A DNA stretch of 22,500 bases from Prorocentrum cordatum. Lineage: Eukaryota; Sar; Dinophyceae; Prorocentrales; Prorocentraceae. The position numbers and the translations under genes were made by a program. Under the pieces are notes generated by a model. It searched no databases. It saw nothing but the letters and a program-made list of their open reading frames with translations, and had not been told where the DNA came from. Below are positions 8,579 through 17,940 of this stretch, piece after piece. The stretch's first letter is position 1. Each line of letters opens with the position of its first letter. The DNA is taken from contig CAUYUJ010009402.1 of the NCBI GenBank assembly GCA_963575745.1, positions 298,645-321,144 of the forward strand, in the 5' to 3' direction.

Positions 8579-8585
<7 letters not shown>
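7227..8585 (+). CDS. Long open frame over a diverged duplication; doubtful gene
   Basis: A 452 codon stretch without stops. It opens at GTG 7227, and the first ATG in frame is at 7653, giving about 310 codons. It contains two related segments (EVGPG...FSVFSVSWA...NDSGCR...EGVE.SRG) about 170 residues apart, encoded by the duplicated DNA at 7374-7570 and 7893-8080. The last third is GGA repeat (Gly, Glu, Arg), and the stop falls in the GAT microsatellite. No known domain, signal peptide or membrane segment was recognised. Overlapping - strand frames (6827-7588, 7648-8040) are equally open. Most likely a repeat-derived open frame, possibly an exon fragment. Confidence 0.15.
7374..8190. repeat. 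Diverged ~515 bp tandem duplication
   Basis: Segment 7374-7570 matches 7893-8080, sharing TTCGAGGTGGGCCCAGGCC, GGTTTTCGGTATT, GGCGCCAGGCCGTCAA, CGGGATGCAGG and GAGGGCGTCGAG. Weaker similarity continues to about 7710 and 8185. The offset is 513-519 bases. The region from 7571 to 7892 has no strong second copy. Confidence 0.85.
8241..8440 (+). repeat. GGAGGG-rich purine tract
   Basis: Degenerate GGAGGA/GGGAGG repeats with scattered T. There is no separate coding signal. It is followed by about 140 bases of unrecognised sequence before the GAT repeat. Confidence 0.8.
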
Positions 8586-8626
<41 letters not shown>

Positions 8627-8633
8627 CTGATGC

Positions 8634-8668
<35 letters not shown>

Positions 8669-8895
8669 CTGCTGATGATGATGATGATGATGCTGATGCT
8701 GCTGATGATGATGATGAGAATGATGATGATGATGCTGCTGATGATGATGAGGATGATGATGATGATGATGACGATGCTGATGATGATGAGGATGATGATG
8801 CTGACGATGGTGATGCCGATGATGATGCTGATGATGGTGATGATGCTGATGAGGATGATGAGGCTGATGAGGATTATGATGATGATGATGATGAA

Positions 8896-8938
<43 letters not shown>

Positions 8939-9464
8939 GTGACGATGGTGATGCAGATGATGCTGCTGCTGATGATGAGACTGATGATGGTGAGGTTGAT
9001 GATGCTGTTGCTTTTGATGATGGTGATGATGACTATGAGGATGCTGCTGATGATGATGCTTATGGTTATGATGACTCTGACGGATATGATGATAATGGTG
9101 GTGGTGGTCATGGTGATGATTCTGATGGTGGTGGTGGTGGTGGCAATAGAGGTGGTGGTGGTGGTGATGACGATGGTGATGCCTATGATGCTGATGATGA
9201 GGAGGAGGAGGATGACGATGAGGATGACGCTGCTGCTGCTTAGAACGATGATGCTGATGATGATGATGATGATGCTGATCATGATGATGAGGTTGATGAT
9301 GTTGTTAATGCTGCTGCTGATGATGATGAATATGATGATTATGATGTTGATTATGATGCTGATGATGATGCTGATGATGATGCTGCTGATGATGATGATG
9401 CTGCTGATGATGATGCTGATGATGATGATGCTGATGATGATGATGATGATGATGTTGATGATGC

Positions 9465-9514
<50 letters not shown>

Positions 9515-9550
9515 GTGATGGTGATGGTGATGGTGAGGGTGATGGTGATG
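8581..9550 (+). repeat. GAT microsatellite, ~970 bp
   Basis: GAT triplets with interspersed GCT, GGT, GAG and GTT. The + frames give poly-Met, poly-Asp or stops; the - frames give poly-Ile, poly-His or poly-Ser. The block 9470-9515 is almost pure. The Met-rich frame at 8582-9751 is a by-product. Confidence 0.97.
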
Positions 9551-9760
9551 ATGACGGTGAGAAGGAGGAGGAGGAGGAGGATGAGGAGGACCAGTAGGTA
9601 CGGGAACAGAAGGATCATATGGCGAGATGGGCTCAACTGCATAATGAGGTGGAGGAGGAGGAGGAGGAAGAGGAGGAGGAGGAGGAGGAGGAGGAGATGG
9701 GCGGCACGATGGGGAGGGAGGGAGGGAGGGAGGAGGGAGCGAGAGAGGTAGATGGAGATG
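9551..9760 (+). repeat. GGA/GAG polypurine tract
   Basis: Two GAG stretches (about 9561-9592 and 9646-9700) flank about 55 bases of mixed sequence, followed by GGGAGGGAGG repeats to about 9740. Confidence 0.9.
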
Positions 9761-9944
9761 AGGGGGATGTCGATGGGAGGAAGATGGACGACACATATCT
9801 TGGATGGGGGGAAATGTACCTACCCAGACTTTCAGGAGTTACGGGCTTACGCTTTCTCAGCGTCAGGGGCGCAGGACGGTGTAGAGGGAGGGCCAGACTG
9901 AGCGATGGGGTGAGCTGGGAGAGGGGGGCCCCCTCGTCTCCCTG
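9761..9944. other. Short unrecognised stretch
   Basis: Mixed sequence between the GGA and CTC tracts; nothing recognised. Confidence 0.4.
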
Positions 9945-10345
9945 CCTCCCATTCTCCTCCTCCTCCTCCTATTCCTGCCTCTTCAACCCCTTCCTCCCTC
10001 TCTTTCTTCTCCTCCGCCTCTTTCTCCTCCTTCTCCTCCTCCTCCTCCTCTCCTCATCCTCTCCTCATCCTCATCTCATCCTCATCCTCTTTCTTCTCCT
10101 CTTCCCTCGCACGCTCTGCTTCTTCATGCTGCTCGTCCTCCTTCCCCTTTTCCTCCTCCTCCTCCTCCTCCTCCTCCTCCTCCTCCTCTCCCTCCCCCCC
10201 TCCTGCATCCTCCTCCTCTCTTCCTCGCCGCCGTCCTTCATTACCTTCTGCGTGTCTTGATCCCTCCCCCTCCTCCTCGCCCTCGCCCCCCTCCTTCCCC
10301 CACCTCCTTCTCTTCCTCCGCCTCCTCCTCTTCCTCCGCCTGCCC
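9945..10345 (+). repeat. CTC polypyrimidine tract
   Basis: CTC triplets with CTT, CTG and CAT variants, the purest run being at about 10150-10190. Together with the purine tract at 9551-9760 it forms another purine-then-pyrimidine pair able to fold back. Confidence 0.95.
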
Positions 10346-10947
10346 TGAAGGAGTCTTCGATTCCCAAGGTCTCGGGGGGCGAGCCCCCCCCCTGGGGATT
10401 CTTCTGTGTGCCGCGTTCTGCCCTCGGGGGCCTGGCGCCCGCGACGGCCCCGCTGGCAGACACGAGATTCGCGAGATGCGCTTCGGCCCGGGCGAGCTGA
10501 GAAAAGAACGCGGCCGCGGCCACCCTCCTCGGCAAGGCTTGCATGTTGTGCGCAGACAGCTCTGGGGATGTACATTTAGGCACGTGCAGTCGAGTATCGG
10601 CTTAAATCTGGTCTGTCGGCCTCCTCCCGAAAAACTGGACCAGCGTTTCTCAGCCAATTTGTAGGAAAGCTGGCCCAGTTTCTCGAGCACGTTCACCCCT
10701 CTCGCGTGAACGGCAGAAGTTGGCCCAGGCTTGTTTTAAGAAACCTCCAGGAATCTGGCTCAGATTTGTGAATCATACTTCCTCTGATTTCGGTTTTGGC
10801 TGTAGCATACGAAACCCTTCTCTCAGAGATTTTTTGGCACATCTTCTATCGACCTTTGAGGGCCCCACGGCGCCCCCGAGCTCTTCTGGGTCCCTGGGGC
10901 CATCGGGTGGCAAGAGATTTCCGTAGGGGCACCTGCTGGCAGGGCGA
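10346..10947. other. Unrecognised stretch with short hairpins
   Basis: Contains GGGGGGC-GA-GCCCCCC at 10374-10389, the imperfect stem-loop at 10632-10681, and three or four short echoes of CTGGCCCAG..TT between 10632 and 10770. Short open frames on both strands show no recognisable motif. Confidence 0.45.
10632..10681. other. Imperfect 19 bp stem-loop
   Basis: Arms 10632-10650 and 10663-10681 pair at 16 of 19 positions around a 12 base loop. No T-run terminator follows. Its role is unknown. Confidence 0.7.
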
Positions 10948-10989
10948 TTTTTTTTTTTTTGTTTTTTTTTTTTTTTGTTTTCTTTTTTT
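10948..10989 (+). repeat. Poly-T tract
   Basis: About 42 bases, nearly all T with three interrupting bases. It could be the poly-A tail of something retroposed on the - strand, whose body would lie to the right. No matching leader relic or flanking duplication was found. Confidence 0.8.
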
Positions 10990-12054
10990 ATGTGTGTACG
11001 GTACAGTCATCACTGACAGTAAGGACGACCTTTTTTTCGAGATCACACCCTTGGGGCCCATCCTTGGCCACTTTCACTGGCCGCGCCCCGCTCGAAGAGC
11101 CTCGGCATGGGCGCACGAGGCCCTTGCATGCTTCATCTCGCATCCTCGCTATCAATTTTGACTGGAGCCCAGGCTTGTCTCAACAGGCCCTGAGGTTTTC
11201 TGGGGCGGCCTCGGCGTCCCAACCTCCGGGGCGCGGAGCATCGTTGGGGGCGTTCCGCCGCAGGCGGCGCTGTCGGTGGTGCTGAGGCAGCCCCGGGGTT
11301 CTCTGCGTGCTTGTTGAGCGTGCCTCCAGGAGCTGCGCATGCTCAGAGGAGCAAGAGGTCATGATAATGGTACGTTCCAAGATTTCCAAGGCGTCCAGGA
11401 TTTCCCATGGTTCCTAGTTTTTCGCACTGGCTGCGCCGCTAGATCCTCTGAAAATCCGGGAACGTATCCTGAGCAAATCTTATCGTTATATCACTCTCGC
11501 CCTAGATGCGCAACTCTAGGCCATGCCAGTCCTCAGGGGCAATGTTGAGGGGGGATGGATTCAGAGGGGAATGAATCGACCGCCAATCGCCCATTCATCA
11601 CCGATCGCTAGTATAGCCCACCCCGCCTAGGACCGTGCGGCTTCGGTATCGGGGGCCTATCACCCATCTATCGGCGGTGTATCGTCGATTCGAGGTCGAT
11701 ACTTCCTTCACCTCCTGAGCCGGTCCCCCCCAAAGTTACCTTTCAACTCATCTCCCTTAACTGCTAGGTACGGGCGGGGGCATAAGTGTTAGTCTTGCTC
11801 GGCGTCGGTGTGTTGAGGGAGGAAGCGGGTATGTACTCACTGCCAGCGAGAAGTTCCGGTCTTCTTTATGACTGTCAGTTGCAGGACCAGCAGTACTTTA
11901 GCAGTCACTCCGCGAGGCGTAGCAGGATCTGTGATAGTAATGCAGCTTGCCAACAACGTTGATGACGCAGCAATGGTCACTAGACGATGCCAGCGGCGTC
12001 GCAGGCACATATCTAGTGACCTTCGGCCCATCCCGCCACTGTGGATGGTTCGTT
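10990..12054. other. Unrecognised stretch, no gene seen
   Basis: About 1.06 kb of non-repetitive sequence of moderate GC. Open frames up to about 108 codons occur on both strands without recognisable motifs. A perfect 10 bp inverted repeat (GGTCACTAGA at 11975-11984, TCTAGTGACC at 12012-12021) lies near the right end. Confidence 0.4.
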
Positions 12055-12300
12055 GACCAGGGGCCTCTAGAGTCTTCGTGGCCTCTTAGAGTCTCTTGGA
12101 AGGCCTTCTGGGACCTCTTGGAGGCCTCTCTGGGACCTCTTGGCAACTTGGGGGTCCTCTTGAAGGCCTCTGGGCTCCTCCTGGTGGCCTGGAGGCGGTC
12201 TCGGTGGCCAAGGGCTGGAGCGGTCCATATGGCACTTCGAGTTGCCCCTCCTGGGCCTCTCTTGGGACCATCTAGGACGCCTCTTTGGCCCCACTTGGCG
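12055..12300 (+). repeat. GGGGCCTCTTGG-type repeat block 2
   Basis: Degenerate units such as GGGACCTCTTGGAGGCCTCT and GGGCCTCTCTTGGGACC. On - they give the same Gln-, Glu-, Ala-, Pro- and Arg-rich peptide as block 1. More diverged than the block at 18936-19690. Confidence 0.8.
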
Positions 12301-13435
12301 CATTTTGCCAATGTTGTGACATTTGGGGGATGTCGACTCCTAATCACATGTCCAGGACCTCCGGGAAAGTCATGCGGGCAGTCCCAAGAGCGCCAAGCGC
12401 ACAAGATTTCTGGGAATCTCAGGCTCGATGGCCGTCAAGCTCAGTGCCCAATGCAGATAATTCGAATGGAGCTGATGATGCTCCTCTTTGAGCCTCGCGG
12501 CTTGGTGACGGATACTCAGTTTTTCAGCGCGACATAACATGCAATACCGATCTCAATAGTGATGAGGACGACATGGTGTGGTAAGGTAAGTGCGGCAAGC
12601 TGGAGTTTATCTAATCTGAGACAGTACCGCGACCCAGGAAGTCAGCAGATCGCAGAGTCGCGCTGTCCACACTGGTGCGGGTCAATTATGTATCGCGATG
12701 AGCGTGCGTATGGCACAGGACTATGCGGCCAGTAAGCCCTGTGCTCATTCATCAGGTCGCGGCATATGGCCAAACCACACCGCAGCCAAGGCAAACTTGC
12801 AGAACGCCTTTCTGTCCAGCGGAAGACACAGGAACGCCCACAGGGTACGTGCGCGTATGCGGGCAGGTGCTTTGTGCCAGAAGCCTCGGTGATGCTGATC
12901 GATAGACGGGCAGAGGGCAGCTCGCTAAGCCTTGCTGTCAATATGCCACCCGCACGCTTCCAAGCTCAGGATGAGCTTGCGACGGCAATCGTTCCCCCAA
13001 TCTCGGCCCCTCCCTTCCCTCCTCTCCCTGTGTTTGCTATCGTTGGTCCTCTTCTGCGGTGACAGACAAGGGGTTATAGGGGCAACGTGCCCGTGCCCGC
13101 GTCGGACGCGCTTCTGCGAGCGATGCTCGTGTCCAAGGGCATCAAGCGTGACTGCTTCATCCCTGGCTGGGCAACCATTTCGTTCCAAATGGGTCGATTC
13201 CGGCGCCCCGAGCACCCGAGTGCAGAACCCGATTCTGAGCGTGTGCACGAGGGCGTTGACAAGTGTAAGACTCCAAGGGCGTGAACAGGTTCAAGGTCAA
13301 GTGAGGCCACAACCGTTTGGATGTCACGGACCACTTCGTGAAAGGCCGCCCCGCGTCGACATCTATTACATCCAGCTCTAAGCTGGACCATGCCGCTGCG
13401 GCATAGTGCGAGAGCTGATCGAGACAGAACCTCCC
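12301..13435. other. Unrecognised stretch; possible exon remnants
   Basis: About 1.1 kb of balanced, non-repetitive sequence, the least repetitive part of the window. Open frames of 100-150 codons exist on + (12766-13062, 12932-13381) and - (13074-13439). The peptides look less biased than elsewhere, for example SKGIKRDCFIPGWATISFQ on + and AFHEVVRDIQTVVASLDL on -, but I recognise no family in either. An exon of an interrupted gene is possible but not shown. Confidence 0.35.
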
Positions 13436-13503
13436 TCATCCTCCTCCTTCCCCTCCTCCTCCTCCTCCTCCTCCTCCTCCTCCTCCTCCTCCTCCTCCTC
13501 CTC
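13436..13503 (+). repeat. CTC microsatellite
   Basis: Nearly pure CTC, passing directly into the ATC repeat. On the - strand it encodes poly-Glu. Confidence 0.95.
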
Positions 13504-14819
13504 CATCACCACCATCACCATCGCCACCACCATCAATACAACCATCATCTCCACCACCTTTCCCGCCGCCATCACCATCACCACCGTCATCAGCACCGTC
13601 ATCATCATTACCACCATCATAATCATCATCATCACCATCATCATCGTCATCATCATCCTTATCATCATCATCGCCGTCGCCGTCGTGGTCACCATCATCA
13701 TCGTCAACCTCATCCTGATCATCATCCTCATTTTCATCATCATCACCACTACCATTACCACCGTCATCATCATTCCCATCACTTTCATCACCACTATCAT
13801 CATCATCATCATCTTCATACTCATCGTCGTCATCATCATCGCCATCACCATTACCATTACTAAATCAACATCGTCATCATCAACACCCTCACCATCGCCG
13901 CCATCACCATTTTCATCTTCATATGCAACCTCATCTTTATCATGATCATCATTATCGCTATCAGCATCACCACCCTCATCATCGTCATCACCATCATCCC
14001 CATGATGATGAACATCATCACCACCAGCATCAGCATCATCATCATCATCCGTGCTTTCGCCATCAGCATCGTCGTCGCCGGCATCAACATCACCATCATC
14101 AACAACAGCATCATCATCATCGTAATCATCGTTTTCACCACCATTACCATCATCACCATTATCAACAACATCATCATCATCATCTTCACCACCATCCTCA
14201 CCATCATCACCATCATCATCGCCATCATCATCGTCATTATCATCAGCATTATTATTATTACCATTACCAGCACCAGCATCAGCCTCAGCGTAATTATCAT
14301 GCACATCATCATCATCATCCTCACCATCCACATCATCATCACCATCATCACCATCATCACCATCACCACCATCATCACTACTATCATGATCACCCTCATC
14401 ATCAATGCCATCATCATCCTTGTCATCATCATTATCACCATCCTCACCACCACCATCATCACCATCATCAGCACCATCATCATCATTATCATCATCATCA
14501 CCATCATCATCATCATTATCATCGCCATCATCATCATCATCACCATCATCTCCATCATCATCATCACCATTATCATCATCATCATCATCCTCACCATCCA
14601 CATCATCATCACCATCATCACCATCATCACCATCACCACCATCATCACTACTATCATGATCACCCTCATCATCAATACCATCATCATCCTTCTCATCATC
14701 ATTATCACCATCCTCACCACCATCATCACCATCATCAGCACCATCATCATCATTATCATCATCATCACCTCATCATCATCATCACCATCATCACCATCAT
14801 CAGCACCATCATCATCATT

Positions 14820-14851
<32 letters not shown>

Positions 14852-14948
14852 CATCCTCATCATCATTATCATCGCCACCATCATCATCAGCATCATCGCC
14901 ATCATCATCATCACCATTATCAGCATCATCATCATCATCATCATCATT

Positions 14949-15007
<59 letters not shown>

Positions 15008-15032
15008 TATCATCGCCACCATCATCATCAGC

Positions 15033-15063
<31 letters not shown>

Positions 15064-15190
15064 CCATTATCAGCATCATCATCATCATCATCATCATCAT
15101 CATTATCATCGCCACCATCATCATCTTCAGCATCAGCATCAGCATCAGCATCAGCATCAGCATCAGCATCAGCATCATCACCGCCATCAT
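13504..15190 (+). repeat. ATC/CAT microsatellite, ~1.7 kb
   Basis: ATC triplets with ACC, GTC, CTC and ATT variants. All three + frames are open over most of it (poly-His, poly-Ile, poly-Ser), and - frames give poly-Asp or poly-Met. It contains longer internal duplications: about 14311-14505 recurs at about 14581-14773 (270 base offset), and a block starting ATTATCATCGCCACCATC recurs near 14866, 15006 and 15103. It ends in eight CAGCAT hexamers at about 15127-15178. Confidence 0.97.
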
Positions 15191-15366
15191 CCCCGTTGTT
15201 TCTCCCTGTCATCGCCGCCATCATCCCCTTCAGGGCGCCGTCCGCCGCCGCCCCGGGCGCGCCAGGGAGCACCCGCGCGTCCGCGCGCTTGGCCCGCCCG
15301 CGCGGCACCCGCTCCCGCGCGGGCCGCTCGGGCAGCGCCAAGTGGCTTCCCCACTGGTGGGGTTCA
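15186..15366. other. GC-rich unrecognised stretch
   Basis: Very GC-rich, with CGCGCG-type runs; no recognisable product. Confidence 0.4.
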
Positions 15367-15511
15367 CCACCTCCTCCTCCTCCTCCTCCTCCTCCTCCTC
15401 CTCCTCCTCCTCCTCCTCCTCCTCCTCCTCCTCCTCCTCCTCCTCCCCCTCCCCCTCCTCCTGTTCCTCCTCCTCTTCCTCCTCCTCCTCCTCCTCCTCC
15501 TCCTCCTCGAC
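15367..15511 (+). repeat. CTC microsatellite
   Basis: A nearly pure CTC run of about 80 bases, then CTC mixed with CCC and CTT. The - strand reads poly-Gly, poly-Glu or poly-Arg/Arg-like depending on frame. Confidence 0.97.
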
Positions 15512-16304
15512 GGGGCGAGTGCGGGCGAAGCAGGTAACTTCTGGTTCTCTCAATCCACCGGGACCCCCCAGGAGGTCCTGGACCTCCTCCCTGTGGGGCG
15601 CAGCGGGGGGGGGGGGGTGCGCTTCTGGAGGAGCCGGCGGTTCCTTTCGTGGTGGTGAGCCCCCTTGGCGTTGCCTTGGGCGCGTGGCCCGCTGCGCCCC
15701 GCGCGCGCCCGCCACCGCGGCCGAGGCGGACGCCGCCGGCGGCCTCTGGCGGGGGCGGCGGAGGCCGCGCGCCTCGCGCGCCGCTCGGCCCGGCCGGCAT
15801 CTGCGCCGCGCGGCTCGGCTCTCGCGCGGATGGCGCGGATCGCGGGTCGCAGGTCCATCGGGACGACGGAAGTGGGTGCGGGAAGAGTGGGTGCGATGCC
15901 CAAGAGCAGTTCCTGTTCACTTTGCACAGGACTCGCTGTCGGCGTCGCCGCGGGCCGTGTCCATCTGAGACAGAAGGCCGCCTGCCCAACAGCGGCCGTT
16001 GTTGGTTTGGGACAACATTAGTTGTTGGGCATTGTACCCCTTTTGCCGTACCCATTTCGGGCGTCCAAATTCAAACGTCGCCGATCGAGGGTTTTGGGGT
16101 CGAGGTCCGAGATCGACCGATCGGAAGGTCGAGGGTCGATGGTCGACAGTCGAGGATCCAGGATCGCTCGGGCCCCCTACTGAGGCTCCGCGTCGAGGAC
16201 AGAGGAGGGAGGTTTTGGGCGGCTTGGGCAATTGTTGGGCCTTTGGGGGCTTCTGGGGCTCCCAGAAATGCCTCCAGAGACCTCCGCAAGATTTCTTCTC
16301 CTTC
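15512..16304. other. GC-rich unrecognised stretch with GTCGAG repeats
   Basis: A G run lies at about 15605-15616. GGTCGAGG/GATCG motifs repeat degenerately at about 16080-16170. Overlapping open frames on both strands (for example 15649-16389 +) have no recognisable motif. Confidence 0.45.
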
Positions 16305-16380
16305 CTGCTGCTGCTGTTCCTGCTGCTCTCCTCCCTCCTCCTCCTCCTCCTCCTCCTCCTCCTCCTTCCTCTTGCTCTTC
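16305..16380 (+). repeat. CTG/CTC pyrimidine tract
   Basis: CTGCTGCTG and then CTC triplets, ending immediately before the spliced-leader relic. It would also supply a polypyrimidine stretch upstream of any splice acceptor there. Confidence 0.9.
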
Positions 16381-16382
16381 AC

Positions 16383-16405
16383 TCCGTAGCCGTTTTGGCT
16401 CAAAG
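16383..16405 (+). other. Relic dinoflagellate spliced-leader (DinoSL) sequence
   Basis: The segment reads T, CCGTAGCC, G, TTTTGGCTCAA, AG. The canonical 22 nt dinoflagellate leader has A where this has G and ends CAAG instead of CAAAG, so 20 of 22 positions match. In dinoflagellates the leader is added to mRNAs by trans-splicing. Genomic copies next to other sequence are known as relics left when a spliced mRNA is reverse-transcribed and reintegrated (established for the group). No SL RNA gene body (GT donor and downstream intron-like part) follows, so it reads as a relic. Confidence 0.85.
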
Positions 16406-16702
16406 TGCAAGTCTTTCAGTTGAACCAAATGTATACCGCCGGTCCGCGGCTCGTCGTATCCCCGCTTCGCACCTTCAGCTCTCAGCCACGGATGCGCCGC
16501 ACCCTGGCTTCGCGGTTGGCAGGTCGTGCGTGCACCGCGCAGAAATGGCCAGCGCTTTCAGTGCAGCGCCCCGCTCGCGCCGCGACGCCCAGCGGCGCCC
16601 CCCGTGCCACTGAGCGGCGCTTGGTCTGGAAGGAAACCGAGATGTTGTGGGCGTCGCAGGTCCAGCAGGGGTGCAGGCAAGCACGGCAAGAACGGCACGG
16701 GA

Positions 16703-16848
16703 AGGTGCCACAAGGAGGAGGGGGAGGAGGAGGGAGGAGGGAGGAGGGAGGAGGGAGGAGGAGGAGGGCGGAGGAGGAGGAGGAGGAGGAGGAGGAGGAG
16801 GAGGGGGAGGAGGAGGAGGAGGAGGAGGAGGAGGAGAAGGAGAAAGAA
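16703..16848 (+). repeat. GGA/GAG polypurine tract
   Basis: GGAGGGAGGA and then GAG triplets, with the purest run at about 16764-16800. All frames are open across it. Confidence 0.95.
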
Positions 16849-16949
16849 CGGCACGGGCACGGGGAGTCCGTGGAACCTGCCGCAAGTAGTCGGCTTGACA
16901 GCCACGCTGGAATAGTTTGTCGTCAGATCCTGGCCAGTCGCTCCAACCT

Positions 16950-17284
16950 GCGACGAAACGTCTACTGTCATCCACCAAGCCCCAGCTTGAGTTTACCGTA
17001 CTTCCGTGTCATCTTCGGGGGACCTCGTCATTCCCCAACATTGGTGTCTTTTCTTGTGTCCGACGCTAGCTCGATGCGGATTCGACGCGGATTTGGCATG
17101 GATCCGACGCGGATTCGACACATTTTCGGCACGGATCCGACGAGGCCGACATGGATTCGACACGGATTCGACGCAGACACGGCCGCCACGGGACAGGCAA
17201 GGTCTCCCGAGGATGCAGCATAATAATTTGCGACGAAACGTCTACCTATTGCTTTCCACCGTGCCCCGGCTCGAGTTTCCCGTA
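16950..17284 (+). repeat. Paired ~50 bp direct repeats flanking an array
   Basis: Segments 16950-17000 and 17230-17284 both start GCGACGAAACGTCTAC, then share a CCAC..GCCCC.GCT.GAGTTT.CCGTAC pattern. Between them lies the degenerate GATTCGAC array. Confidence 0.75.
17061..17180 (+). repeat. Degenerate GGATTCGACACG tandem repeat
   Basis: About eight imperfect repeats of GGATTCGACGCG or GGATCCGACGCG with spacing of about 12-16 bases. They translate on + to alternating Ile/Arg/Gly/Asp peptide. Confidence 0.75.
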
Positions 17285-17359
17285 CGTGTTCAATTCTGAG
17301 CCGCTTCCCCTTGCAGCGCAAGTGCATGACCTATAATCCCCCCTTGCGCGTCTGCCCCT

Positions 17360-17625
17360 TGCTCCTCGTCCTCCTCCTCCTCTTCCTCCGTCCTCCTCCT
17401 GCTACACCTCACCTCCTACATACCCCTTCTCTCGATTCTCCTCCTCCTTCTCCCCCCCTTTTCTTTCGCCCCCAGGAGGGGAGGAATGGGGAGAAGCATG
17501 GGGCGGAGGATGAGGAGCAGGAGGTAGAAAGAGGGTATGGAGGAGGAGATGGAGGAGGAGGAGGAGGAGGAGGAGGAGGAGGAGGAGGAGGAGGAGGATG
17601 AGGAGGAGGAGGAGGAGGATAATGA
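17360..17625. repeat. CTC tract followed by GGA/GAG tract
   Basis: Pyrimidine-rich at about 17360-17465, then purine-rich at 17475-17625 with a pure GAG run at about 17555-17598. The two halves are complementary in type and can fold back. Confidence 0.9.
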
Positions 17626-17745
17626 CCAGTGTAAACCTGAGACGTACCAGCGATATTGCAATCAACCCTCCCTTCCCTCTTCATCGTTGCCTGCAACACT
17701 CCAGTTTCACTGCCGGGAGTGCCCCACTGGAAGACAACCGTCTGA

Positions 17746-17934
17746 GAATCCTCAATCATGCCAAAAGATTAATCCCTGTAACGCAACGCCTCGAACCAAC
17801 TTGACTCTTGCGCCCTGACGATCCTGCATCGTGACAGATCACCGTTCCTGGGACTTCAATACCGCGAAGCAACGTGATTGTTGCGCGTTGACTCCTATCT
17901 CGTGCCAGAGCACACGTCGTGTGACGTCAACATA
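17746..17934 (+). repeat. 74 bp tandem repeat array 2
   Basis: Units at 17746-17819 and 17820-17889 and a truncated unit from 17890. They match the reverse complement of the units at 3743-3888, sharing GATCCTG.ATC.TG.CAGA, TGGGACT..AA.ACCGCGAA and TTG.TGCGC. As at the other locus, a truncated unit abuts the 83 bp array. Confidence 0.8.
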
Positions 17935-17940
17935 GGAGTC
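17890..17940. other. Nested inverted repeats
   Basis: GACTCCTAT at 17890-17898 pairs with ATAGGAGTC at 17932-17940. A tighter hairpin, CACACG-T-CGTGTG at 17911-17923, sits between them. The structure spans the junction of the 74 bp and 83 bp arrays. Confidence 0.7.

Larger units (their letters stand above)
16429..17223 (+). pseudogene. Possible retroposed-transcript remnant after DinoSL relic
   Basis: The first ATG after the leader relic opens a frame to TAA at 17221-17223 (about 264 codons). The first ~90 residues are Arg- and Ala-rich (MYTAGPRLVVSPLRTFSSQP...), the middle is Gly/Glu repeat from the GGA tract, and the end comes from a GATTCGAC-type repeat. I recognise no domain. The only argument for coding is its position directly 3' of the relic; the repeat content argues against an intact gene. 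No poly-A tail or flanking duplication was seen. Confidence 0.2.

Noticed and set aside
8582-9751. Met-rich open frame
   Set aside because: Pure translation product of the GAT repeat.
12932-13439. Overlapping 120-150 codon frames on both strands as genes
   Set aside because: Both strands are similarly open and no family, motif or splice structure is recognisable. Kept only as possible exon remnants in the stretch description.
13860-16055. A 731 codon - open frame and the overlapping His-rich + frame
   Set aside because: Most of it is the ATC/GAT and CTC microsatellites, which are open in several frames on both strands. The N-terminal part has no recognisable motif.
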